In this document: positions 54,785 to 63,184 of the stretch, one piece after another
Layout of the letters: every line of letters starts with the position of its first letter
How positions within the stretch are numbered: position 1 is the stretch's first letter
Assembly: GCF_018882155.1 (NCBI RefSeq)
Contig: NZ_JACVPA010000001.1
Location: forward strand, 434,001-498,000
Source of the DNA: Polynucleobacter nymphae
Lineage (GTDB): Bacteria > Pseudomonadota > Gammaproteobacteria > Burkholderiales > Burkholderiaceae
Direction of reading: 5' to 3'
DNA: 64,000 bases
Position numbers and translations under genes: made by a program
Notes under the pieces: model-generated
The model's database searches: none
What the model was told of the DNA's origin: nothing
The model's input: the letters and a program-made list of their open reading frames with translations, nothing else

Positions 54785-55728
54785 TGCAGATTTCTCCAAT
54801 CTAGAACCATTTTTAAACAATCAATATTGTTAAAAGCCGTGTGATAGGCCTCATTTGCATCATTAGGTGAAGAGCGATGTGTAATCAAGCCATCTAAACT
54901 TAACTTACCCGACTCCACCAAATCTTTAATTGCCACTAAATCTCCAGGCGCCCACTGTGCTGCGATACGAATGCGTGCTTCCCGCATAAATGCTTGCGGA
55001 AATGAAAAAGAAATCGTGTCATAAAAACCAGCCAATACAATTTCGCCGCCAGGAGCAAGGCAGCTGATCAATGTATCTACTAATCTGGCGTCGCCACTCA
55101 CGTCCACTATTGTTTTATATTTTTTGAGCAGATCATCTTTAGGATCAATGACGTCATAACCTACAGCGCCTTCTCGGCGACCTGCATTGGTCTCCCAAAC
55201 TACAGGGCGCTTACCTTTGGCAACGGCGATACGTGCAATCAAGCGACCCAATACGCCATGTCCAATAATTAAATCGGGTTGTTCCTGTCCGGGACCAGAC
55301 GTGACGTGATATCCAGTTGCAGCTAAAGCAAAGAGAATTGCTTCTTCACCCAAATGATCTTGAATCGCAATCACGCGATTACTGTCCACAATCACTCGTG
55401 AGGCTGCGCCACCAAACAAACCTTTAATTTCACCGTAGCATTTCGCTCCGGGAACAAATACTCTTTGACCTACTTTGAGTGTGGAGTCTGCGCCTACCTT
55501 CACTACTCTGCCTACAGATTCGTAACCGGGAACTAGCGGATAGCCCATTCCAGGAAAGTTAGGCATTTTGCCTGTCCACAATAATTTTTCTGTGCCAGTG
55601 CTAATGCCACTCCACTCCATATCAACCAAGATATCAATCGGGGTCATCGGTGTTAATTCAAGATCGGTAAGAGCGACACTTTCTGGCTTTTCCAGAACAA
55701 TTGCCCTTGTTTGATACTTATCGGTCAT
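54781..55728 (-). CDS. bchC: Bacteriochlorophyllide a dehydrogenase
   Basis: The 315-residue protein is a zinc-less MDR-type dehydrogenase with MEWSGISTGTEKLLWTGKMP and DLIIGHGVLGRLIARIAVAK (nucleotide binding). It oxidises the C3 hydroxyethyl group formed by BchF to the acetyl group. It heads the bchCXYZ part and has a PpsR-type site 34 bases upstream. Confidence 0.95.
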   Translation of the reverse strand: MTDKYQTRAIVLEKPESVALTDLELTPMTPIDILVDMEWSGISTGTEKLLWTGKMPNFPGMGYPLVPGYESVGRVVKVGADSTLKVGQRVFVPGAKCYGEIKGLFGGAASRVIVDSNRVIAIQDHLGEEAILFALAATGYHVTSGPGQEQPDLIIGHGVLGRLIARIAVAKGKRPVVWETNAGRREGAVGYDVIDPKDDLLKKYKTIVDVSGDARLVDTLISCLAPGGEIVLAGFYDTISFSFPQAFMREARIRIAAQWAPGDLVAIKDLVESGKLSLDGLITHRSSPNDANEAYHTAFNNIDCLKMVLDWRNLQ

Positions 55729-55761
55729 GTCTCACTAAGCAGTCTATTTTGATATTCAATG

Positions 55762-55779
55762 TGTAAAAAAATGTTTACA
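55762..55779. promoter_or_regulatory. PpsR/CrtJ operator upstream of bchC
   Basis: TGTAAAAAAATGTTTACA fits TGT-N12-ACA and lies in the 152-base gap between crtF and bchC. The bchC promoter is a known CrtJ/PpsR target in Rhodobacter. This marks an internal promoter of the superoperon. Confidence 0.75.
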
Positions 55780-55880
55780 CATTAGTTTTTAAACCTTAAT
55801 TGCCCACTTGTCATCTAGGGGTTTTCTCTACTAAATTGGGCGTTTTTATAGGTCTGTAGGGCATATTTTTGAAATGCGCT

Positions 55881-57008
55881 TTATGTACTAAGACCGCTAG
55901 GTTTATTGCACCGCAATATTTGAGCATTCAGTGGCATATAAGAATTTAATAATTCGATTCCAGTAAAACCAGCATCGCCTAATAAGCCTCGAATTTCAGC
56001 TTCAGTTCGCGGCCTTCCCCTGCCCATTGCCAGTAAATAAAAACCAAAATAGGCATGGCCCATCGCCTCAAAACCTTTGGTCTCAGCCATCGGTTCTGCA
56101 AGCAATAAAGTGCCACCTGGTTTGAGGGCATCAAACACATTGGCAAGCAATTGTTTTACGCGGGCATCATCATGATCAAAAATCACCCGCACCAGCGTAG
56201 CTAAATCACACCCCTTGGGCAAAGGATCCTGGAAGAAGTTTCCGCCAATTGCTTGAGCGCGCTTTGAGAGCCCAATTTCCTGAAAGTGGGCATTGGACAG
56301 CTCCGCTACCCCAGGAATATCAAATAATTTGAACGCTAAGTGTGGGTAGCGCGCAGCCAACCTTTTAATAAAGACTCCCTGACCACCGCCAATATCAAGC
56401 ACTGTTTGATGCTTGTCCATGGGATAGGCATCCAGAATCTCGTCTGTAACTAAGGATTGGGTGTGCGCCATCAATTTGGAGTAAGCGGCCACCTTTTCAG
56501 CGGATAAGTTTTCTGGCGCGGCACCCTGCTCTGGGGTGATATAGGGCCAGTACTCATTCAGAGCCGCAGAACTTCTATCGCCCTGCAACAAAGCAATTGG
56601 ATCGGAGAGATCACGATAAAAATCAGCATGGTGCTTGACCATATCCAAAATGGCGACATTTCCCACTAGGGGGGCGCTCTTCATGCTTAAGGCATAACGG
56701 TCTTCACTCCGCTTAGCGAGTAACTTGATCGCTACTGCAGCATCTAATAAACGCCTTAGACCGGCTGGCTTTAATGGAATTTGTTTTTGCAGCTCATCAA
56801 AGCTCAGAGCCCCTTTAGACAAAATATCAAAGAGATTAACTTGGGTGCAGGCAAGCAGGACCTGGGTATACACAAACCCTGCCATCAAATCAAAGATCTC
56901 GGATGCTTGCTTTTTAACTATCCAACGGGTGAGTGGAAAACGGGTAGCCCAGCGCTGAAAGCCGGGTGAGGCAATGAGACGATTTCGCCAATCGAAGAAG
57001 CTTTCCAT
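55881..57008 (-). CDS. crtF: Hydroxyneurosporene O-methyltransferase
   Basis: The 375-residue protein has a winged-helix dimerisation N-domain and the SAM motif QTVLDIGGGQGVFIKRLAAR, then LLLAEPMAE, typical of CrtF. It methylates the C1 hydroxyl made by CrtC, toward spheroidene or spirilloxanthin. The ATG at 57008 (MESFFDWRNRL) is preferred to the TTG three codons upstream. It is 39 bases after crtE. Confidence 0.93.
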   Translation of the reverse strand: MESFFDWRNRLIASPGFQRWATRFPLTRWIVKKQASEIFDLMAGFVYTQVLLACTQVNLFDILSKGALSFDELQKQIPLKPAGLRRLLDAAVAIKLLAKRSEDRYALSMKSAPLVGNVAILDMVKHHADFYRDLSDPIALLQGDRSSAALNEYWPYITPEQGAAPENLSAEKVAAYSKLMAHTQSLVTDEILDAYPMDKHQTVLDIGGGQGVFIKRLAARYPHLAFKLFDIPGVAELSNAHFQEIGLSKRAQAIGGNFFQDPLPKGCDLATLVRVIFDHDDARVKQLLANVFDALKPGGTLLLAEPMAETKGFEAMGHAYFGFYLLAMGRGRPRTEAEIRGLLGDAGFTGIELLNSYMPLNAQILRCNKPSGLST

Positions 57009-57047
57009 GAATGGCAATTCAGAACTTAGACAACAGCGGTATGAAAA

Positions 57048-57956
57048 TTAAGAATGGCTGGTTTGACGAAACAAAATTTTTCTTTTCGCATCCTTAAACC
57101 AATCTGAAGGTACTAAACGCTCAGACTCCTGAGTGACTAGAGCACGCAACATCTTCTCGCCTTTGCAATGGGGTATCGAAGCAATCGCCTTTTGTACCAA
57201 CTCATCAAAGCGTTGCACGGCTCCACTCAAACCCAAATCCTTTGCAGAGCTGGGTCGATCATGGGCTACATCCTGACCAGCAGGCTTGCCTAATTCAGTT
57301 TGATCAGCGACAACATCACGAATGTCATCTGCGACTTGATAGGCCTCACCAAGCCATTCACCCAGGGGTCTCCAAGTTGCTGCATCAGCACCTGCAGCTT
57401 GAGCTCCAGCAGCAGTAGCCGCCTCAAATAATGAACCCGTTTTCGCGCGTTGATAATCTCGTAATACGACTTTGGGCTCGCACTCCCAGGCCTGACCAGC
57501 CACAATGCCATTAGGCGAGCCAACGCTCATCGCAATGATATTCATGAGAGGGCCCAAACGGAAGATGGAACGTGTACCCGAGTTCGCTAGGACCTGGAAA
57601 GCTAAAACAATCAAGGCGTCACCTGCGAGCACTGCAATGCGCTCACCATAAGCAGCATGTACTGATGGTCTGCCACGCCTAAGCTGGGCATTATCAAAGC
57701 AAGGTAAGTCATCATGTACTAATGAAGCGCAGTGCAACAGCTCAATTGCGCTTGCTGCCGCGTTCGATAGTGCAGGATCATCATCACCGCAAGCTGCAGC
57801 TACAGCTAAACATAATTGAGGACGAATCCTGGCGCCACCAGGAAACACTGAGTAGTGCATCGCTTCTTGTAAGAGCTGTGGCCCTTGTTTTGAGTGAGCC
57901 AAAATCATGGCTTTTTCAAGGCTTTGATTGATTCGGTCTAAGGTGCTCATAGTCAT
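57048..57956 (-). CDS. crtE: Geranylgeranyl diphosphate synthase
   Basis: The 302-residue protein has the two aspartate-rich motifs LVHDDLPCFDNAQLRRGRP and YQVADDIRDVVADQTELGKP, typical of a short-chain prenyl synthase. In this position (next to crtF) it is CrtE, making GGPP for phytoene and the chlorophyll tail. It follows bchH by 51 bases. An ATG at 57950 is an alternative start. Confidence 0.93.
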   Translation of the reverse strand: MTMSTLDRINQSLEKAMILAHSKQGPQLLQEAMHYSVFPGGARIRPQLCLAVAAACGDDDPALSNAAASAIELLHCASLVHDDLPCFDNAQLRRGRPSVHAAYGERIAVLAGDALIVLAFQVLANSGTRSIFRLGPLMNIIAMSVGSPNGIVAGQAWECEPKVVLRDYQRAKTGSLFEAATAAGAQAAGADAATWRPLGEWLGEAYQVADDIRDVVADQTELGKPAGQDVAHDRPSSAKDLGLSGAVQRFDELVQKAIASIPHCKGEKMLRALVTQESERLVPSDWFKDAKRKILFRQTSHS

Positions 57957-58007
57957 TTTTGTATTGAAGTGTTGTGTTTAAGGAATAGGTCTAGTTTCTG
58001 AAATAGA

Positions 58008-61000
58008 TTAAGCTGCTAAAGAGTTGTTGTCGTAGATACCTTCTAAGCGATCCTCTAGCTCATCATTAGCTTCTTGCATTGCTTTGAGCATTTCTGGTTC
58101 AGGCTGCCAATAATTTCTCTGCGAAGCTTCGGTGAGGCGATTGGCTAAACGGGCAGCAGCAGTCGGATTAAGCTTAGCTAAGCGCTCACGCATTTCTGGG
58201 TTGAGCATGAAGGTCTCGGTCAGTTGCTTATAGACCCAAGGCTGAACTTGGCCGGTGGTAGCAGACCATCCCATCGTATTGGTAATGTGCACCTCAATTT
58301 GGCGCACACCTTCATAACCACTCTCTAACATGCCTTCATACCATTTTGGATTGAGCATGCGAGTACGAGTTTCTAAAGAGACTTGTTCCGAGAGCGTTCT
58401 GACTGCGCCCTCACCTTTGGTTTGATCACCAATAAAGACTGGCACATCTACTCCGCCTTTGGCGCGCTTCACAGCCCTGGTGATTCCGCCCAAGGTATCG
58501 AAATAGTTATCAATGGTCGTAACGCCCAACTCCATCGAGTCCAGATTTTGATAAGTCATTTGCACATCAGATAAAACGCTCTTCAACAGAGCATTATTCT
58601 GAATCGGTATGCCGGCACGGCCAAAAGCAAAACCTTTTCTGCGTGTGTAGGTTTCTGCTAGCTCATCTTCCTCTTCCCACACGCTGTTCTCGACCATATT
58701 GCTCACGTTAGAGCCGTAGGCGCCGTCAGCGTTTCCATACACACGCAATGCGGCAGTCTCTAAATCACAGCCGTGCTCTTTTTGATAAGCCAAGGCATGC
58801 TTACGAATAAAGTTTTGCTCAAGTGGCTCATCTTCTGCAGAGGCGGCCATAAATGCTGCTTCAGCCAACAACTTAATTTGCAGTGGCAAGAGATCACGGA
58901 AGATGCCAGATAAAGTAATCACAACATCTACTCGCGGACGCCCTAATTCACTTAAAGGAATGAGTTGCGCACCAGCCAAGCGACCATAACTATCAAAGCG
59001 AGGTTTGGCACCCATCAATGCGAGCGCCTGACCAATTTGACCGCCTTCCGATTTCAAGTTATCACTGCCCCATAAAACCATCGCAATGGATTCTGGAAGT
59101 GAGTCGCTATCTTCTTGGTATTTATCGAGAATGCGCTGAGCTTGCTTAGCGCCATCTTTGACAGCGAATACGCTGGGGATTCTGAATGGATCAAAACCAT
59201 GCAAGTTACGACCTGTTGGTAGCACTTCAGGGTTGCGCATCACATCACCACCTGCTGCCGGGCGAATAAAGCGTCCATCGAGCGCATCTAACATGCCAGC
59301 CACTTCAGTCTCTGCAGACATCAGCTCGTTGGACTTGACCATCTTGCCAAATAGCTCTTCTAATATCTCGCGGGTGCCAAGCTCTAGTAACTCTGGATGG
59401 GCATCAATGACCTTGCCAAAATCCTCACCATTCATGAGCGCCTCTACTACGGCATCTTCTACCGGATGATCTAAAGCAACATCAGCCATGGCTTTTAATA
59501 AACCAAAGCGCTCAGCAAGAGGAGGAGCCGCGCCAACCACATGCAAGCCATGTGGTATTAAGGTGTACTCTAGTTCAAGCAACTCATTAAAGAGATTGCT
59601 CACGATATTTTGCAAACCATTCAGATCCGTCTTATCCCATACCGGCTCTGCTTTGCACAAATCAATCTCTGCTGCTTGTGCCTGAATCAGATCTCCTAAA
59701 TCAATCCGCTCCTGATCTGCATCTTTATCCAAGGATCTAAAGCGCTCAATCGAGGCTTTTAAATCGGCAAGGCCGGCATATAAACCGGCTTGCGTTACTG
59801 GAGGAGTTAAATAGCTAATCAGAGTTGCGCCAGAGCGGCGTTTTGCAATCGCGCCCTCTGAAGGATTATTCGATGCATACAAATAAATATTAGGCAGATC
59901 ATTAATTAAGCGATCAGGCCAACATGCTCCACTCATCCCCGTTTGTTTGCCTGGCATGAACTCCAGAGCGCCATGGGTGCCAAAGTGAATCACTGCTGTA
60001 GCAGCAAAGTCTTCACGCAAGTAACGGTAGTAAGCCGAGAAAGCATGGGTTGGTGCAAAGCCACGCTCAAACAGCAAGCGCATGGGGTCACCTTCATAAC
60101 CAAAGGAAGGTTGAACTGAAATCAGAATATTGCCAAACTGCTTTCCAAGAACAAAGATGGAGCTGCCGTTAGAGAGTTGTTTACCTGGAGCTGGGCCCCA
60201 CTGCGCTTCAATCTCTTTTAACCAGCGCTCACGACGCACATGGTCATCTACCGGAATCAAGGTATGCACGTTAGCATCGGCGCCATATTGCTGAGCATTG
60301 CCTTTGAGAATTGAATCACGCAACTCATCAACCGATTCTGGAACATCGACGGTATAGCCACGCTCTTTCATACCAAGTAACAAGTTCTGTACCGACTGAA
60401 ATACGCTTAAGTAAGCTGCACTACCAATATTGCCGGCATTTGGTGGGAAGTTAAACAATACGATGCCCACTTTACGCTCTGCGCGCTCTGAGCGACGCAG
60501 GTCAACCAATTTACCAACGCGTGCAGCCAACATACCAACGCGCTCGGTACAAGTGAACATGTCTTGTGGGTTATGGTCATCTGTAAATGCGCATTGCTTA
60601 TGGCAACCAGTACAGGTGGTACCCGATGCGCCAGGACGTCCACCGTAAACCATTGGAATAGTAGAGCCGTCTAACTCAGGTATCGCTACCATGATGGTGC
60701 TCTCTACTGGGAGTAAACCGCGCTCGGAACTACCCCACTGCTCTAGATTCTGAAACTCCACTGGGTGAGCAGCGATATAAGGAATATCTAACTTAGCCAA
60801 TACTTCTTCAGCAGCGTGCGCATCGTTATAAGCAGGGCCGCCTACTAAAGAGAAGCCTGTTAAAGAAATCATGGCATCGATGGTTGGCTTGCCATCTTGA
60901 GTGAAGTAATCATCAATTGCGGGACGAGCATCTAGGCCAGCAGAAAATGCAGGAACTACTTGTAGGCCTTGCGCCTCTAATGCCGCAATGACCGGATCAT

Positions 61001-61826
61001 AGTGACCACTGTTACCAGAGACCAAGTAAGAGCGCAGCACTAAGAGCCCCACTCGGCCACGGGCCTTGGCATCTGGCACTACTTTTGGTAAATCACTTAA
61101 ATTGCTACTCAAGCGATTTTTCATGCGGGGGTGATACACACCAGAGTCTGGATACTCGACTGGATCGAGCGCCTTGGCAGTTTTACGCAAAGCCTCACGC
61201 GAGCCAGAGGCATAGCGATTAATCAGGTTGGCCATCATGTTGTACATGTTCTCTTGAGAACCGCCCAACCAATACTGCAAGGATAAGAAATACGCCCTGA
61301 GATCCTGAGCAGTACCTGGCACAAAGCGCAACATCTGCGGAATCACGCGCAGCATCTTCATTTGCTTAGCACCTGCGGTCGAGCTCTTGCTCTTACCGTC
61401 TTTATCTTTGGCGCTCGGACGTAATTTTTTCAGCATGGCCATCAAACCACTAGCCGGCTTACTCATATCTAACTTACCAATTTTGGTGAGCTTGGTAACG
61501 TCTCCTGCAGACATAGCGCAAACCATGGCGTCACAATGATCTCGCCTTGCTTTTAGATCATCCAAGATTGGTAAATAGTGATCTTCGAGGAATAACATCG
61601 TGGCAATCACAATGTCAGCGCTAGCAATATCCTCTTTGCACTGCTTTAAATGGGTGGGATTGCCAGAAAACTCGCTAGCCGAATGAATGCTCAGTGTTGC
61701 CCCTGGAATTGTCTTCTTCAGATCCTGATAAGCGCGGTTTGCTGCACTATTCAGGTGGGTATCCATCGTAACGAGTACAAGCTTGATCGGCTCATGCAAG
61801 TTAGAAGATTTTGTTTTGGTCAACAT
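58008..61826 (-). CDS. bchH: Magnesium chelatase subunit H
   Basis: The 1272-residue protein has the CobN/BchH architecture, with VGLLVLRSYLVSGNSGHYD, FGTHGALEFMPGKQTGMSG near the middle and the QMTYQNLDSMELGVT region of BchH. It binds protoporphyrin IX and inserts Mg2+ with BchI and BchD. It starts the long minus-strand run and is divergent from bchI across a 259-base regulatory gap. In most clusters bchH lies between bchB and bchL; here it is with crtE. Confidence 0.96.
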   Translation of the reverse strand: MLTKTKSSNLHEPIKLVLVTMDTHLNSAANRAYQDLKKTIPGATLSIHSASEFSGNPTHLKQCKEDIASADIVIATMLFLEDHYLPILDDLKARRDHCDAMVCAMSAGDVTKLTKIGKLDMSKPASGLMAMLKKLRPSAKDKDGKSKSSTAGAKQMKMLRVIPQMLRFVPGTAQDLRAYFLSLQYWLGGSQENMYNMMANLINRYASGSREALRKTAKALDPVEYPDSGVYHPRMKNRLSSNLSDLPKVVPDAKARGRVGLLVLRSYLVSGNSGHYDPVIAALEAQGLQVVPAFSAGLDARPAIDDYFTQDGKPTIDAMISLTGFSLVGGPAYNDAHAAEEVLAKLDIPYIAAHPVEFQNLEQWGSSERGLLPVESTIMVAIPELDGSTIPMVYGGRPGASGTTCTGCHKQCAFTDDHNPQDMFTCTERVGMLAARVGKLVDLRRSERAERKVGIVLFNFPPNAGNIGSAAYLSVFQSVQNLLLGMKERGYTVDVPESVDELRDSILKGNAQQYGADANVHTLIPVDDHVRRERWLKEIEAQWGPAPGKQLSNGSSIFVLGKQFGNILISVQPSFGYEGDPMRLLFERGFAPTHAFSAYYRYLREDFAATAVIHFGTHGALEFMPGKQTGMSGACWPDRLINDLPNIYLYASNNPSEGAIAKRRSGATLISYLTPPVTQAGLYAGLADLKASIERFRSLDKDADQERIDLGDLIQAQAAEIDLCKAEPVWDKTDLNGLQNIVSNLFNELLELEYTLIPHGLHVVGAAPPLAERFGLLKAMADVALDHPVEDAVVEALMNGEDFGKVIDAHPELLELGTREILEELFGKMVKSNELMSAETEVAGMLDALDGRFIRPAAGGDVMRNPEVLPTGRNLHGFDPFRIPSVFAVKDGAKQAQRILDKYQEDSDSLPESIAMVLWGSDNLKSEGGQIGQALALMGAKPRFDSYGRLAGAQLIPLSELGRPRVDVVITLSGIFRDLLPLQIKLLAEAAFMAASAEDEPLEQNFIRKHALAYQKEHGCDLETAALRVYGNADGAYGSNVSNMVENSVWEEEDELAETYTRRKGFAFGRAGIPIQNNALLKSVLSDVQMTYQNLDSMELGVTTIDNYFDTLGGITRAVKRAKGGVDVPVFIGDQTKGEGAVRTLSEQVSLETRTRMLNPKWYEGMLESGYEGVRQIEVHITNTMGWSATTGQVQPWVYKQLTETFMLNPEMRERLAKLNPTAAARLANRLTEASQRNYWQPEPEMLKAMQEANDELEDRLEGIYDNNSLAA

Positions 61827-61901
61827 TGAATAATTTTTATTAAAAAGGCTAAATTTATATAAATTTACTTTTCACTCTTTTTTGTCTTTTTGTCTCGAAT
61901 T

Positions 61902-61916
61902 GATTCTTAAAGAATC
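61902..61916. repeat. Perfect palindrome in the bchH promoter region
   Basis: GATTCTTAAAGAATC has 7-base arms and a one-base centre. It lies 76 bases upstream of the bchH ATG and 10 bases from the PpsR-type site. An AAGAAT at 17 bases from the TTGACA half-site overlaps it, as also seen before hemA. It could be a -10 region or a second operator. Confidence 0.45.
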
Positions 61917-61925
61917 CTACAATAC

Positions 61926-61943
61926 TGTCAATTAAAATTGACA
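61926..61943. promoter_or_regulatory. PpsR/CrtJ operator between bchH and bchI
   Basis: TGTCAATTAAAATTGACA is a perfect 18-base palindrome matching TGT-N12-ACA. It lies centrally in the divergent gap and overlaps possible -35 boxes (TTGACA) on both strands, so PpsR could block both bchH and bchI. Confidence 0.8.
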
Positions 61944-61967
61944 TCTATTTCACTAGAAAGCTATTAT
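61938..61967 (+). promoter_or_regulatory. Putative promoter of bchI
   Basis: TTGACA (61938-61943) is followed after 18 bases by TATTAT (61962-61967), a good sigma-70-type pair. The -35 box lies within the PpsR-type palindrome. The leader to the bchI ATG is about 110 bases. Confidence 0.55.
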
Positions 61968-62085
61968 TTAAGGGTAAATCCCAATAAAAAATGAATGCCA
62001 GTATATTTAGATCGTCATCTTCTAATAGAGCGTTTTGTTGCTCTGCAATAAGTTAGTTTCAGTACAAAAATTTCAAGGAATCTTA

Positions 62086-63132
62086 ATGGCGCGTAATTAC
62101 CCTTTCTCAGCAATCGTTGGGCAGGAGGATATGAAGTTAGCAATCTTGATTGCAGCTCTCGATTCCAGTGTGGGTGGAGTTTTGGTGATGGGAGATCGCG
62201 GGACTGGAAAATCTACTGCCGTTCGTGCACTTGCAGCATTGCTCCCCGAGATGAATACAGTGCAAGAGTGTGTCTACGCTTGCGATCCAAATGCCCCAGC
62301 AGGAACCTGCCCTATTTGCGATGAACTACGTACAAAACTCAAAATTGGTGGAAAACTCAAAACAGTCAAAAAACCAGTACCCGTGGTTGACTTGCCCTTA
62401 GGCGCTACTGAAGACCGCGTGATTGGCGCATTGGATATTGAAAAAGCGCTGAGCTCTGGGGAAAAAGCTTACGAGCCTGGTTTACTTGCTAAAGCCCATC
62501 GTGGCTTTTTGTATATCGATGAGGTTAATCTTTTAGAAGATCACTTGGTAGACTTATTGATTGACGTTGCTGCTTCCGGGGCAAACGTGGTTGAAAGAGA
62601 AGGCTTGAGTATTCGTCACCCTGCTAAATTTGTCTTAGTAGGTAGCGGTAACCCTGAAGAGGGCGAGCTGCGCCCTCAACTACTCGATCGCTTTGGTCTT
62701 GCTGTGGAAGTGAAGACACCGCAAGAACCTAAAGCCCGTGTAGAAATTATTAAGCGCCGTGATGAGTTTGAGCGCAATCAAGCCAAGTTCATGCAGACCT
62801 GGGAAAAAGAAGACGACATCATTCGAGCACAGATCCAAGCTGGCAAAAAGAAATTGCCTAATGTCAAAGTGGATGACGCCATGCTCGAAAAGGTCACTCA
62901 GCTTTGTAGTCACTTAGGCACCGATGGTTTACGTGGTGAGCTCACCCTTCTCAGAGCAATGCGTGCTTATGCTGCCTTGTGCGGAAAAAATCATGTGACG
63001 ATTGAGCATCTAAAAAAGATTGCAGTGCCTGCGCTTCAGCATCGACTCAGACGCAATCCTTTGGATGACTCGAGTTCTGGCGTCAGAGTCAAAAGAGCCT
63101 TAGAAGAATTGTTTCCTGAAAAAACGAAGTAA
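62086..63132 (+). CDS. bchI: Magnesium chelatase ATPase subunit I
   Basis: The 348-residue AAA+ protein has Walker A VMGDRGTGKSTAVRALAAL, Walker B FLYIDEVNLLEDHLVD and RHPAKFVLVGSGNPEEGELR. It drives Mg2+ insertion with BchD and BchH. The ATG at 62086 has AAGGA upstream and begins MARNYPFSAIVGQEDMK; a longer frame from 62035 is not supported. bchD follows after 52 bases. Confidence 0.96.
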   Translation: MARNYPFSAIVGQEDMKLAILIAALDSSVGGVLVMGDRGTGKSTAVRALAALLPEMNTVQECVYACDPNAPAGTCPICDELRTKLKIGGKLKTVKKPVPVVDLPLGATEDRVIGALDIEKALSSGEKAYEPGLLAKAHRGFLYIDEVNLLEDHLVDLLIDVAASGANVVEREGLSIRHPAKFVLVGSGNPEEGELRPQLLDRFGLAVEVKTPQEPKARVEIIKRRDEFERNQAKFMQTWEKEDDIIRAQIQAGKKKLPNVKVDDAMLEKVTQLCSHLGTDGLRGELTLLRAMRAYAALCGKNHVTIEHLKKIAVPALQHRLRRNPLDDSSSGVRVKRALEELFPEKTK

Positions 63133-63184
63133 GTAGCTTAATAAGTGCATTTAATAAATAAGCTCAATCAATAAACACTGTCTT

